From contig CM024174.1 of NCBI GenBank assembly GCA_013433145.1, positions 12,715,484-12,779,483 on the forward strand: DNA of 64,000 nucleotides, in the 5' to 3' direction. The position numbers were made by a program, and so were the translations under genes. This document shows positions 28,801-41,061 of the stretch, piece by piece. Each line of letters starts with the position of its first letter. Position 1 is the stretch's first letter. Under the pieces are notes generated by a model. It did not search any database and was not told where the DNA came from. It saw only the letters and a program-made list of their open reading frames with translations. This stretch comes from Ascaris suum (Eukaryota > Nematoda > Chromadorea > Rhabditida > Ascarididae).

Positions 28801-31800
28801 CAAAAGTGCGCTTAGAGTTTCCAACCATGTTGCACCTTCCAGCCAGCCCAGCTAGATTACGGCAAACCTGTGACATCCCCTAAAACGTAATAAAGTAAGC
28901 CGTAAAAACATAAGCCAAAAAAGAGCCACTTCACTACTTGCGGCAAAAACAAAGCTCACCGCCTCTGCAAATTCAATACTTCAAGCTTCCATCGCGTTTA
29001 TCTGACACACAAGTTAACGAGTTTAATGCATGAAATTGCTAAAAGAAGCTTATATTAAGCATGTTGGTGGTGTCCTGGCTCGAACTCCGAGGCTTTAAAG
29101 TAGATTGTGTTGCGCGCTTCGGAGATCATCGCTGAAAGACATCGTCGCGAGAATGAACAGCAACGGAAATCATCACGCACACCCTGTCGCGTTGCTTTAC
29201 CTGTTTCGGCCCGACGTCCACCTCGCCTCTGCAACGAAGATAGTTTCCGACAAGATGAGAAAAACTATACAATTCCGATGAGGCGGAAATACACCAGCTG
29301 GCAAGCCATGCAGTTTTTTGAAGCCTTTTACGCACGGTTAGGATCGCATTCCAGTGGTTCTCTAACCCGACCTCAAACCGATGACAAGAGAATAAACGCG
29401 CACCCATCACAACTGCTGTCCATTAATTCTCACGATGCAATGAGGATGGAATCCTCTTGCAACCACAAATGGATGTGTGCAAGAGAATGTTGGTCACTTT
29501 TTCGCACTATGTTCACTAGTCTGCGCTCTGCGTCGACAGTGCATCAACAGCGCGAACTTCATAACGACAATCGGTCGCTTCTGACCACCAAAAGTTGCCA
29601 CGCGTCACTTTCAGTTGTTTGGTTTCTCATTCCATCTACGGCTTAGGAAATTCTCGATGGCTCCGCTGCTTCATCAGTTGCGAGTTATATCGATTTTCAC
29701 AAGAGCAGCTATGCTCTTCAAGAATTTTTTCATCCACGAACCAATCGACCTCAAATAATGCCAATTTTATAAAGCAGTCAAAGCCCACATGCGATTTCAC
29801 TCATTGCAAAGCAAGTGCAAAAAGTAACCGTCAGGGCAAGTCAGGGCAAAAAAAACTGAGAAGAAAGTAACCGTGGTCTTACACTACAAATGAAGTACCT
29901 GAAAATTAAGCAGGGTATGCTAAAGCATAACGCATTATCGAACGGCTTCCACAACCTCCACCTTTCAAAATGGGGCGATTCCTTACAAGCATGCTCTCCG
30001 AAAACGAATTATTGGCATAATGGAAAGATCCGTCATCAGCTAACGTTCACGAACAATCACAGATAACATCAAAAAATCGTTCAAAAAATGTTCCCATTCG
30101 CAAATAGCTTTGTAGCTTTGTCTCAAAATATTTTCCTTCCCAGTTTTTGGTGGCAGACGTGAATCCTTTTAAATTTGTTTGCCTCTGAATGAACCGTATA
30201 AAGCGCGAGTGAATTCTAGTAAACATTCCACCTGTTCAATCGTATATTCGCCACACATTCCACCTCGTACACGACCACACACGCTATGACGTCCACATCT
30301 GAAAGCATTTAATAGGGATGCAATATATAAAAATAACTCGCGGAAACTTGCAGCAATTTTTATTCAACGGCCAAATTCAACAAATATATCTGAACTCACA
30401 TTCGTGTGATGTGACATGGTTCGCAACATATTCCGACTACGGGGACCTGGAAGGAAATCAACGACGAACGGCCAGATGGGATGCTCCTTCTTGGAATTGA
30501 CCGGCTGTCCCTCAAATCCCCCCTTCCCCCAGTCAAAAACACTTTCTTGGACCGAAATCTTGCAGTTTCGGGTCCTACATGAATCCGGGACTAGAAAAAA
30601 CGTTGCACCGCCTCAGTGCAACCCGTCCACTCTAGCAGGTCCAGGATGGCACTCCACACGAGCACTGAAGATATAAACGCAACGAATTTATGAATCAAAT
30701 GTCTCCTTCCCGGAGTCGAAAGGAAATGGCGACCTGTCAGTGCAATTACACGAAGGGGGGCGACCATCATCTACAACGCGCAAGACGGTTACAAACACTG
30801 ACAATGAAGTGTCCAACGTCCACCCGTTAGCATTTGTAGCCGTTTTCTGTATAATCAGATCAAGTGATAGGCAACAGTCGTGTGCATAATAGCAGCAACT
30901 CTTCATATCATCAATAAAAACAATTCAGATGGTGCCACTGGATGATGTAAACTGCAAATACAAAGGAATTAATAAAGAAATCAATAGTTGGAACTAAGAT
31001 AATAACGACAAGGATCGCAAAGATCATACACCAATAAAATATGATTACTGGGCATGGTGCAAGCCCACACTTGAATAATATAATAATAAATGCAGACAGA
31101 ATTACCAGGCGTTGCCTTCACTTTCAGGTGATTTTAATAAAGCATTCGCCAACTTATAAGAATTTGAGAAGACTGCTCAAAGCGGAAATGCAGCCAGAAA
31201 AACAACTGGAAGACCACTCATTTCTACAGCCAATTGCTCTCTGTCGAGTATAGATGAGTTCGAGAACACATTTGAAGTTGTAATTGTATACGATGCAACA
31301 AAAACAGCAATACCTAAAAACATGCGATAGTTGCAACGCTTAGTTAAGTGTGATGAAGTTATCGGCGCTGTAAGAATAAAGGCAGCCAAAAATTTGACTG
31401 CGCAAACACTCTTCAGGGAGATGAGAGCTTTGCCCCACGAAGGCAACACAAGATAAACCTTAAAGTAAACGCATCGCGTTACGAACCAAAACGGCATGAG
31501 GTGTCATTGAGGGCTGCTGATGAGTAACACACAAAAAGTTAAAGATATGGACACTTGCCCCGCTCAAATCTCCTTGAAAAGCGAAGGTCACAAAGCCATG
31601 TTAGTATGATGCGGCCATAATGAAGATGAAATTAAGGATAATAAGCGAGCTCTGCTCACGACGAAGATGAGTCTATTCGAGGGAAGCAAGATTGAGAAAA
31701 CGCGCTTTCCACATCATCCAAGAGCCTGAAAGCAATCGGCGTATAATCCAAAAGCGTGGTTACACATTTATCCTGACTCTCCCCCTCCCCCCTCCCCCCC

Positions 31801-32087
31801 CCCGGGTCACAAAACACTGTACACGAAGGAAACTGTACGTTAAGGATGTTACAACCCAGAGAGGCAGCACTAACTCCACGGATCGGAACTCGCACCACTG
31901 CATAACTGATTACGGCTTTCGTGTTGGCTCACGTCGGAATGTCCTGCAGTCTGCCGAGAGCGCAATGACCAAGGAATATCTGTACAATGTTCGGGATTCC
32001 GAACAAATTGCAATGCAGTAACTCAATTCCAACGCGTGGAGAGGGCAATCTTGTTGAAAGATAAAAGAAAAGAAAACGAAAGCGAAC
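25828..32087. other. No firm gene
   Basis: The largest open frame, 29107-29646 on the plus strand (179 codons), has no convincing splice chain and no recognised domain. On the minus strand a 28-nt exon-like unit lies near 29190-29220 (acceptor TTCGTTGCAG, donor GTAAAG) but does not join the neighbouring gene without a stop. The stretch 26700-26970 has a degenerate three-base rhythm rich in TAAT/GTT words. A C-rich tract lies at 31779-31803. Confidence 0.4.
31779..31803. repeat. C-rich homopolymer tract
   Basis: CT followed by blocks of C interrupted by single T, ending in a run of ten C. Simple low-complexity DNA. Confidence 0.9.
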
Positions 32088-32702
32088 CAGCTGCTAAACA
32101 TGCTTCCAAGAATGTTCACTGCTGATTGATCATCCCGACATTGACTCTGTTGTACTACCGACGGTTCACAGGGTACTTGTACATCGATCGATTTGCTCAT
32201 CACCGCCGTTCTCTCTCCTCGTTCCTTTTCAGGTGCCTGTAACCGCCCGTTTTCCTCCTGCCAGTGACAAGTAACACGCCATTGTTTGATGCCAAAATTT
32301 GGAAAACGGAAATGCAGGTGAACAGCCTCTTACTTAGAAGAAGACAAACATATGTAAAAGCAGTAAAAGCACACCGTTTTCACTTCATTACGTAATCACA
32401 ATTCCATCATCCGGCTCAAACGCTCGATGTTGGTTCTCCCCCTCTCAATACATCAGCAGCCTTCTCCATTTTCAAAGGTACAACAAAAATAACGCCATCG
32501 AAGACGCATACGAACTGCATGGAACGCAGCGAATGGCAAAATTCTCGTAACAGTTGGTCACATCATACTGAGATTTTTGGAAGTAGTGGGAGGTATTAAG
32601 TAAAGGTCTGACCTTTTTTGGACGAAAACCGGCGAGCTGTTTGCTGAGATGCGCACCCTTCTGCCCTTCGCCATACGCTTCATATGATTCCTCATGTGCC
32701 AT
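32088..32702 (-). CDS. Unrecognised gene, first two exons (possible downstream operon member)
   Basis: Exon 1: the ATG at 32702 gives MAHEESYEAYGEGQKG and runs to FRPKK at 32613 before GTCAGA. Exon 2, 32236-32088, begins after GGTTACAG with APEKERGERTAVMSKS and stays in phase 0; it ends near NILGSMFSS at a weak donor, or runs on to an in-frame stop. A T-rich acceptor (CGATTCTTCAG) lies 22 bases above the ATG at 32724-32725. The stop of the CCCH gene upstream is only about 0.2 kb away, with a poly(A) signal between. That arrangement looks like a nematode operon with SL trans-splicing at 32724. The residues are hydrophilic and I recognise no domain. Further exons to the left were not found. Confidence 0.4.
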
Positions 32703-32879
32703 TTGACTGCTTGATACTACGCCGCTGAAGAATCGTATCTCTTATTACTTGGCCTGTCAATAACTTAACAACACAATTCCCATGTACGCCTCATCGAATT
32801 AGAATACCCGCAAAACATTCGACTGTAACTTTATTAGCACCAACAGAAACGTCATTTGCGTGTAAATATACCCAATATT

Positions 32880-32885
32880 TTTATT
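32880..32885 (-). promoter_or_regulatory. Poly(A) signal AATAAA of the CCCH gene
   Basis: AATAAA on the minus strand, about 40 nt after the TGA stop proposed at 32924 (and 10 nt after the alternative stop at 32895). Its position supports the CCCH gene ending here. Confidence 0.55.
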
Positions 32886-32923
32886 TCACGGCGATCAGGC
32901 TACTTCAAATCCTGCAGGGGCCA

Positions 32924-35900
32924 TCATAGATCGTCGAATAAAGACTCCACCATCCTGAAGCGGGAATTTGCGCAAACTCATCTTCTCGCTTGCCTTCAAA
33001 TACAGTTCCCTTTTTGAAAACGTCTTTTCACAGAAATTCTCTTCAAATCCTGTATCCCTTGGAAGAGACACATTCTACGTGCCTCCCTTGCAATTCAGCT
33101 TTCCTGTCAGAACGAGCCCTTAAAGCCACGTGTTCAATTAGTGGTTTTGGAATACAATGCTTCAAGAATGTCGCGACCGGGATTACCAGAAAGTTTTATC
33201 TTGCTTTTGCTTTCTTTCCGCTAGTTACATAAAAAAACCACCGTACGGCAACATACACTGAAAGTGAAGGCAGTTAATCCCTATTTAGATGTGCCAGTTT
33301 CCCTGAAGTTCCCAGCGTCTCTAGGCAGCAATAACGGTGAAGAACAAGGAACCTCAGGAGCTTTCATATCCACAAACCATTTTGCTTTAGAAATCACCTC
33401 AATGATCGGCTTATTTGATGGCGACGACCAGTCACATCACTAACTGCGCGCATAGCCATCCTTGTCCCGTCGATCTCTGTGGCGGTTTTTGATCGGTTAT
33501 CTTGTTGCTGAAAAATGTGTAGAGCAAATGGCAGCTACCACCGTGCACGTTCACTAGTTAATTGCAGGTGAACTTTGAAAACAACAAGTCAACAGAATAA
33601 CGTTGGAAAGCACATACAATTGCAACACACTTCTCGAAAAGCACATACAATTCTCCGACCGCTTGTGAAAGAGAAGCTGGCCTATACAAATGCGTACAAG
33701 TTTTACGCGCACCAAAATCTAGAACTCCTTATAAATGCCAATCATTTGAAATTTGATGTGGAACACCAAGCTACGACGCAAATTACATAAACTAATATGA
33801 ATACTCCTGCCTCATATCTTCTTGAACGCACCGGTTGAACAACCATAAACAGACGATGAAGGATAAGGAACCTCAGGAGGAACATAAATAAAGAGAGGTA
33901 TGACCGCTTTTTCAAACTCCTGCTCTAAGGCCAAAAACGATGCAATTTTCAACTACCCTATTCGAAGTTCTACCTGTTTTTGTGGCTCGCGAGTCAAGAT
34001 GACAAATGCAAGTCGAGTAAAGACAAGCAGATGCACAACCTGCTCTTTTCCACATTCTTCGGCCTTTTTCCAAAAGAAAGTCCATGATTGTACGGTTTCA
34101 AGAGAAAGCGACATCCGCGCTACACGTTTTCAACCTTATGAGCTACAACGTACAACCGACGGGGGCCAATTTGCGTGGGTTACCGAACAACCAGAGGTAA
34201 AAACGAGGACGAGCTGGAGTACAGCATCGAAAAGCCCAAGTAGCTGTTACCATGTCGGAAATCAGCTCGTTAGGTCGTCTGTGTATGAATTGACAACGAG
34301 ATCCATATGGGCAACGGCCCAGCCAAACGAACTTGTTGCACAGTTGAGTTTTGTACTTCGGATGCGCCTTAAACACATACACACACATTAAACACTGCAC
34401 TTTGGACGTCAACTGCAAAGCGCCTCATTCAAACACTCCGAAATCTGACGGAACAATAACGACGGTCGTGTGAATGTCCAGCACACGACACGTCGGACAG
34501 GAATACCAGAATCCCTTCATGTGTGACACTCCGATCCCTTATATATTAAAAAAGCACACTTTAAATTTGTTCCAGGTTGTAATATGATCAAGGTCTAAGG
34601 AAATACACTTGTTTATTGTAAAAGCAACATGTGCGGCCCCCCTCTCCCCTCTGCCTGTGCAGGGACTTACCACCCACTTATCAGTAACTGGAAGTATGAC
34701 CTGCTTGGGTGCTTACACAATTAATATTTTCGAACTCTACGCGAGGCTGTTGATAACAGGTCCTTACAGTCGCCCATACTGGTGCTGTGTAACCCCGGAC
34801 GATGTAAAAAGTTTGACATAAAGCTTCGCTGAATCAATCGCTTTTAATGAACTCAAATTCGAATGCAGCACATAAACATCGACTCGTGATAAAGCTTTGG
34901 CAAGATTTTGCTATGCTTACGATTCACTGATGAATGCAAACACCATAACATTCCACGCAATCCTCACCTGTGGAGGGAGGCGTAATTCACTCTCGCCATG
35001 AGCGAATCGGCATTCTGCACCGTAACCACATCCCCCAGTGTCTCTGAATTCACGGCAAAGAGCTGTCTTGTACGCGTTCGTTTTACGTCGTTCTAAATTG
35101 TTTGCCAACAATCATACCCATATGCTAAATCCTATAAACTGGAATAAGAACATGCAAAATTGTCACGCATTGAGTTCAGATGAGGTCGCTGCAGAAAAAA
35201 GAAAGAAAGAATTGAATTCACAACGCAAATTTGAGAATCGAATCAACTGAAGTTAACTTGTTTAGTGACCTATCGTTTCATATCTTGTGCGAGCTAAAGC
35301 GAGCCGTTTTGAAAACTGCCAATTTTATGAGCCACCTCGATGTTTGTTCGCACATAGCGAGGATTCAGTAACGCGGGAGCAAATGAAATTTCAAGTGAAC
35401 GTAACTTATGAATCCAACGACACACAAAAGTGAATGTATTCCAGCACTTTGGAATATCCGCTGCATATCACTGATTCGTTAGATGAGTACAAATATTTCA
35501 TAAATGCATCTTTAGCTAGCAACTCCAACCAATCACACGAAACATCCAGCAATCATCGAGGCGATTCATAAACTTGTAAAATTTTAACGGCTCCCTTCTA
35601 CAACATTCTTTATATCCCGTGCATCGTCTGGATGATGATTTTTGTGGCAAACGCATTCTCGCTGAAAGCGCACACAATTATTAGTGGGCGCAATATCAGT
35701 GTCAAATAACCTCTCTGCACAATTCCGCGTTCGATATCCGACATAGCCTGCCACTCGGGTGGGGATATTTGCAAAGTTTTGCTCCAAGGCAGCATCGCGT
35801 TCGCAGTGAACTCCACGGAGGAGAGAGGTGACACTCCTCCATGAGCACCAACCTGCTCAGCTGAGCGAGTCTGGAAATAAGCAAACTGCATTAGCATTTT

Positions 35901-36197
35901 ACAAATCGAAGCGATATAGTCGAAACATCTTTTGACAGCACCTCTTAGCCCATACTGCCTTGCACTGAGAAGTATAATCACCTGAAGTGAAGCTTTTGTA
36001 ACAGCATGAAAGCGATGACAAGATGCAGGCTAATCCAAACACGCTCAATTGTAAGTTTTCAGGAGGGAAGACGGATACGGAAACCACATAAACGCTATAA
36101 TCACTGATGCAACAGCACAACTAGGCGGAAGGGTAAAGGTTATGAACAAAGCAAGCCGCTCTGTTACCTGATGAATCTCTCTTTGTATCTCGCTCAT
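32924..36197 (-). CDS. Tandem CCCH zinc-finger RNA-binding protein (tristetraprolin/TIS11 family)
   Basis: Six exons with agreeing phases: 36197-36168 ([10 protein letters not shown]), 35870-35711, 35092-34968, 34367-34251, 33507-33398, 32954-32924, giving about 190 residues. Finger 1 is AYKTALC with C76, C85, C91, H95 (C-X8-C-X5-C-X3-H). Finger 2 is KYKTQLC with C115, C124, C130, H134, the same spacing. Both carry the YKTxLC lead-in that contacts AU-rich RNA in this family. The linker between H95 and C115 is 19 residues, one more than in vertebrate TTP. The family binds AU-rich 3' UTRs and alters mRNA decay or translation; nematodes have many members acting in germline and embryo. The finger exons are certain. 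The start is inferred from an SL-like acceptor (CTCATTTCAG at 36217) and an ATG 19 bases on. The two 3' exons rest on phase and splice sites. Confidence 0.85.
33334..33879 (-). repeat. Imperfect direct repeat pair, 27 bp, in introns of the CCCH gene
   Basis: Copies at 33334-33360 and 33853-33879 match at 24 of 27 bases (shared core AAGGAACCTCAGGAG on the plus strand). On the minus strand both read as a similar peptide, (A/P)PEVP followed by Ser-rich residues. They may be remnants of a duplicated exon. Confidence 0.5.
34251..35092 (-). CDS. Zinc-finger exons of the CCCH protein
   Basis: Exon 35092-34968 encodes finger 1 ([20 protein letters not shown]) after acceptor AATTTAG and ends LRLPPQ at GTGAGG. 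Exon 34367-34251 starts [10 protein letters not shown] after GTTTAAG, encodes finger 2 and ends NELISDM at GTAACA. The 600-nt intron falls between the fingers in phase 0. All eight zinc ligands are present. Confidence 0.93.
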
Positions 36198-38354
36198 CGT
36201 ATAAAATGTCAAAAAACTGAAATGAGGTAGTTGCACGCAAAACTTACAGATAAAGGAATGATCGCCGGCCCGAACGGTGGGCGAACGCAACATAGGTCGA
36301 CGTATTGCAGAGAATTGTTCTGCAGCACGTATATTCTAAAATTCAAACAAACAGATCCAATGAAGAATGTATGAAAAACCCTATGCAGGAGGGAAGAAAA
36401 CAACCATGAAATACCAACGTCTTCCTGCTATCACTGTAGATTTCGAAGTCGTGTGAACAAGTTTTTTGAATGTAGTCCATTTTGGTCGAGAAAACCTTCA
36501 AAAGTTTAACTGTTCTCTGCTAACAACCTGCGTCATCGGAAAACATAGGCACATTACCTTGCACACAAAATAAATTCATCAGCGAAGCATCATCAACCCA
36601 CAGCATAAATTATTATATCAAGGAAGTTTGTTGCCTAGATTTTATGGCTTTCGGCGTGAAATTATCGAATGGATGTGCCGGAAATTACAGACATGCACTT
36701 GCACCCAAAGATGCCAATAATGCGCTTTTAATGACCAAGGTTTCAGAATATTGTGAAATGCTGGTTTTCAAATTCAGTAAAAGAAAGTGGAGCTTCAGTT
36801 GGGATAGTTGATCAGCGAGTGCCGGCGCTTCATATCCTTGTTCCCTAGTATACGACCCCACAGGCTCTAAAGAAAGAAAAGAGGAATGCTTCGCAACAAA
36901 GCACTCCACGTCCCTCTTCGTCGCTCCTGCTCGCAAACGACCTTACACTCAGATAAAGCAACGTAAAAACCTTGGACAACTACAAAACTCTTGAAACTTG
37001 TGGCTAGTATCCGAACGAGAATTACATTCGGATGGTGAAAGAGACAACAGAATTTTTCCGAAGCAAAACGCTAATGAAAATGCCAACCGAATTTGACAGT
37101 CTTCGCATCGAAGAGAACATGCATTCAGCAAAATCGAAACATTAAAAACCTCTGAAGTGGCTTAGGAAACATCAATTAGCGCTATTATTACCGGCATCTC
37201 TTGTGCTTCATTTGCAAAACAGGCCAGTTTTCACGACTGAAAAAACAGCTCGACTTGAGCACTGAAAAGTGAAGACATGAAAAAAGTGATGGGTGAAGGC
37301 AACTCTTTATCCTCGCTTGCAAAACAAAGTAAAACTCTTAAGCAATGAAATTTGAACTAAAGCACCATGGTCATTTCCGCGTTGTGGTGAAATATGAAAG
37401 AGTTTTGCAAGATTGTGACTTCCACCACAGCCTGCGTGAGATACGTTCATTTTCCCGATGCACCATGGAGAAGAAATAATGTGTTCAACATCATTCAAAC
37501 GATGCCAACACCAACTCGTCCCATTCAAATAATCATTCATCTTCATTACGGTCACATAATCCACATGCTTCCAGCGATCAAAAAAAGTTTACAAAGGTAA
37601 CTCGCCGACAATCAAAAATACGACAAGATAGTTGGCGGGCAGCCCCAACGAACACCCTTACAACTCATGAAAGTGTAAAATGTGAAGCAGACTATTAGAA
37701 AATGTTCGCCAGTTTGCTCGTGTGTCACCAAATGATGAGCAATATTATGTTGCAATGTGATGAAAAATTAAAATGCTTCTTACCTAGAAAGGAAGAAAAC
37801 GCTCCATTATAGTAACCTCAAAAGCCCATGGCTATTCCCTTAAGAAGCTTCTCTGAACCTTACTTTTACAAGACTCTTAGAAAATTCCCATAACTGTATG
37901 CTCGCTGCACTCGTATCAACTAATCGCTACCGTTAATGTGTACCAGCGCCATGCGCTTCAAGCTTATGCATCAAGAAAACGACAGTTCTGTGGTCGTTTC
38001 CTCTTTCATCTCCAAGCCTGTTTCGGCAATAAACTTTCGGCGAAGAGACAATCAACTCAAGATCAGCCTCGTTAACGAAGGAGTGCTGCGAAGATCAAGC
38101 CCAGGTCAACTGCTGATGTGGAAAAAACGATGAATTACAATCGATAAATATCTCAATGAGAATTACTATCATCATCAGAAAGTTCAATCAATACCATTTT
38201 TCAGGACAACCTTCAACAAATTAGAGTTACCAAAAGACTTGTGGAGCGAAACCTTCTCTCACTTCAGAAACAAGACTTACCGTCAAGAGATAATTTGGCC
38301 TATTTGAAAATGTCGAAGATTCTCTTGGTGGGGTTGCAAGCGGTGATGAAATCT

Positions 38355-40098
38355 TTACTGTTCATTGGGATTCGGGATCAAAAGAAACCAGCGGTGAAAA
38401 AGGACAGCTGGTTCTTCAAAAGGGATCAAATGGAGCTCGAAATCCTCAGCCGGATTGCTTGTCGTGGTGATTTTAAGAGTGCTTTGCTTTGGGGATGGCG
38501 AGAGGAGGTGATGGGGATGAAGAAGAGTTTCGCTACTCGAATGCCTAGGAAGAAGAAAGTAGCAGCCTGTTGAAAGCAAATCTGCTTTGAAGATTTCGTG
38601 ACAACGTCAAGGAAAGTGCACAACCTCTCCAGCCTAGACTTCTCAACTTGTGATTGCCGCTTTTTCACCTTTCACCACCCATCTGACATCCGGATCTTGC
38701 CTCTAACGATTATTCTATTTGGAAAAATGAAACAGAAAATCGAAGAAAAGTGGCATGAAAGTGAAATCGACTGTTTTCACTCACGCGATAAACTCTTCTT
38801 TGAAACGCTGTAGGATAGATAACAGAAGGGTGCCAGTGTGAAGTATGCGGGTATTGTGTTTAAAGGATTTCCGTTCGTGTGATTGGCGTAAACGAGCTAA
38901 CGTCGAAATTGACTGGCAGCGTCCATGAACTGATTTGAACGTGGCCCTATGTGCACATGAAAAAACCGATTGTTTTCCTACTTTTATCAGGAAACATTCA
39001 GAATTAGTATTTCTATGTGAAGAAGATAGGGGAATGAGGCATTTTCCGAATAAAACAAAAGTGCTATGCAGCTATCCCATTCACCAACACTGGCAGGGTG
39101 AGCTGATCACTTCAAGAAGGATCAACCATGCAAATGAAATAATGAAATTTTCATGGAAAATAAGCGAAGTTTTACTAATATTGATAAGAGAGCCCCTTTT
39201 CATGCGCAGAGAAATTCAAAAAATTCAAATAAAGCTAAATAACTTTCGGTTGAACAGTTGATTTTAGTGCAAAGATCATCATCAAAGATCAAGATGTTTT
39301 TCTCCATCTGTCAACAATTCCTTTACACCTTCTAAATAATCGAATTTTTGAAGTAATGTAGTCTTTGAACAAAGTACTTTCGAATAATGCAATTTTCCAA
39401 ACACTTCTTTAAAAGATTTTTTTGCACATCGTTGTAAAAAAAGAAAGTTTTTTCTTAATTTGCGGCTTTCTTAAGTCTTCCAACCCTTTCTGACATACGT
39501 GACATAATTTACACATTTGTCAGCTATTCGCTAACGCTATAAGCAATGTCAGGAGAAAACTGAATGAACGCGCCTATCATGGGATCAACCCACACCCATA
39601 TTGGCGCAGCTCGTCCGTGACCTATTCATGACCTGCTGCGGAAGACCGCAGCGCGTGTTACCTACACCTTGTGGTGTTATAATCTCTACTTCCTGCCCAC
39701 AGGCCTCTTGAGTGCTTTCGAAGCACGGCATTTTTTATGCGTGATGACCGTCGCTCACAGCACTAAAAGCATTGAAGATCCTCAATTCAGTGTATGCGTG
39801 GAAACCGCCTAAAGTGCGTCTTGCAATAATATGAAGAGGAAAAAACAAAGACACCAGCGAAGCAAAAGAAATTGAAAACATACCTTTGTGGCTCATCCGC
39901 ACACACGAACATAGCGGAGTTCTGATCGACCGGATAGTTGGAAAGAACGAACTGTCGCACATGGTTTGGCACCGGCAGCGAGACCAAACCCATCGGAATC
40001 AAACTGTTGGCGGTGGTGCATGATGACGCAAATGGTGGGTGCGTCCCTTGATTTTGACTTTCTTGGGGAATGCCAACATCTGCCGCAAGATTCGACAT
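38355..40098 (-). CDS. Candidate two-exon gene of unknown function
   Basis: Exon 40098-39884 starts at ATG (MSNLAADVGIPQESQ), is hydrophilic with Pro/Ser/Asn, and ends CADEPQ plus two bases at a strong donor (CAAAG followed by GTATGT). Exon 38544-38355 follows a T-rich acceptor (TTTCTTCTTCCTAG). It enters in the required phase and encodes a His/Ser/Pro-rich stretch then FEEPAVLFHRWFLLIPN, stopping at TAA. Joined, they give 135 residues. No domain is recognised. The first exon could instead be an alternative 5' exon of the CCCH gene about 3.7 kb downstream: its exit phase also fits the 36216 acceptor. Confidence 0.4.
39635..39652. repeat. GC-rich hairpin, 7-bp stem with AAGA loop
   Basis: GCTGCGG, loop AAGA, CCGCAGC: a perfect 7-bp stem. 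It sits in a GC-richer segment (about 39570-39720) unlike its AT-rich flanks, possibly part of an old repeat element. Confidence 0.6.
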
Positions 40099-40967
40099 CG
40101 CCTTTCTCGCTTCTTCGCCTCAGTTAGTAGGTTAGTATTGACCGACCTGTGTCTTAAAAGATACTTGGGAGGAAATAATATTATCTTATTTTCGAGAACA
40201 CTTCAGTAGCGCTTCTCGTAACAGCAAGTGATAATAACACTTTTTAATACGACAAAATCGGCGCTTCAAGGCTTGCAGGATGAAAATATTTGAAAAGCAA
40301 TTTACCTTATTTGAATTATTTTCAGCAGATTTGACAAAACCACTTATTTATGCAGAGATGGTCACTTTGAAATTCATATTCTGCAAAGCATCCCACCTTG
40401 GGCAGCACTCTTAAGGGCATTAATTCATAAAGAACAACTTAAATATAGTGAACGAGATCCAAGAAAAGAAAAAAATAATCTACCTGCATCTTACGGAGAC
40501 CAAAAAACCTTGGACGGCAAGTCCCATGGCATTTTCAAATGGACATAATTCAGAAAAACAAAAATAACAGACTGCTTAATTGCAGGCGGCCACCTGCCTG
40601 ATGCTTTGCAAAATATGCAAATTTATTCGTTGATCGGGCAAATCGATCAGCACTTGCTGAACGAAGTCCACGCAAACGCATAAATTTGTTTGGGAAGTCA
40701 GCTTAGAATCCAAGCCACTCAGTGAGAATCTACGATTCTCTCACATAAATAAAGTACATCCGGACATAGAGCTCTAAGGTTTCATTCTCCTTCTGTGCGA
40801 ACGCAACGTATCAGTGAGTGACACAATCATATGCGCAACATGAAGAAAAACCGCAACCATCTCTCTTCTTCATGATATCTGATATTTGCTTTCCTTAACT
40901 ACCTTTTCTTTTTAAACGCAAATTACGTGCAATGTTTATTTCACACATCTTTTATTGTGTCCCTTAC

Positions 40968-40970
<3 letters not shown>

Positions 40971-41056
<86 letters not shown>
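40971..41056. repeat. (AT)43 microsatellite
   Basis: An uninterrupted run of 43 AT units, the second of three long (AT)n tracts in the window. Confidence 0.97.

Positions 41057-41061
<5 letters not shown>

Noticed and set aside
29060..29100. tRNA-like word TGGCTCGAACTCCGA
   Set aside because: No matching acceptor, D or anticodon stems could be folded around it.
29107..29646. 179-codon plus-strand frame beginning MLRASEIIAERHRREN
   Set aside because: No supporting splice chain, no domain, and the opposite strand is open over much of the same interval. Left as unassigned.
36209..36310. 72-nt exon-like unit between a CTGCAG acceptor and GTAAGTTTTG donor upstream of the CCCH start
   Set aside because: The donor is excellent, but the only phase joining it to known exons gives a hydrophobic reading. 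May be a 5' UTR exon; not called as coding.
36685..36936. Minus-strand exon-like segment SLEPVGSYTREQGYEAP after CTTTCTTTAG
   Set aside because: The acceptor is good, but its phase (1) does not fit either neighbour of the CCCH gene and no donor is convincing.
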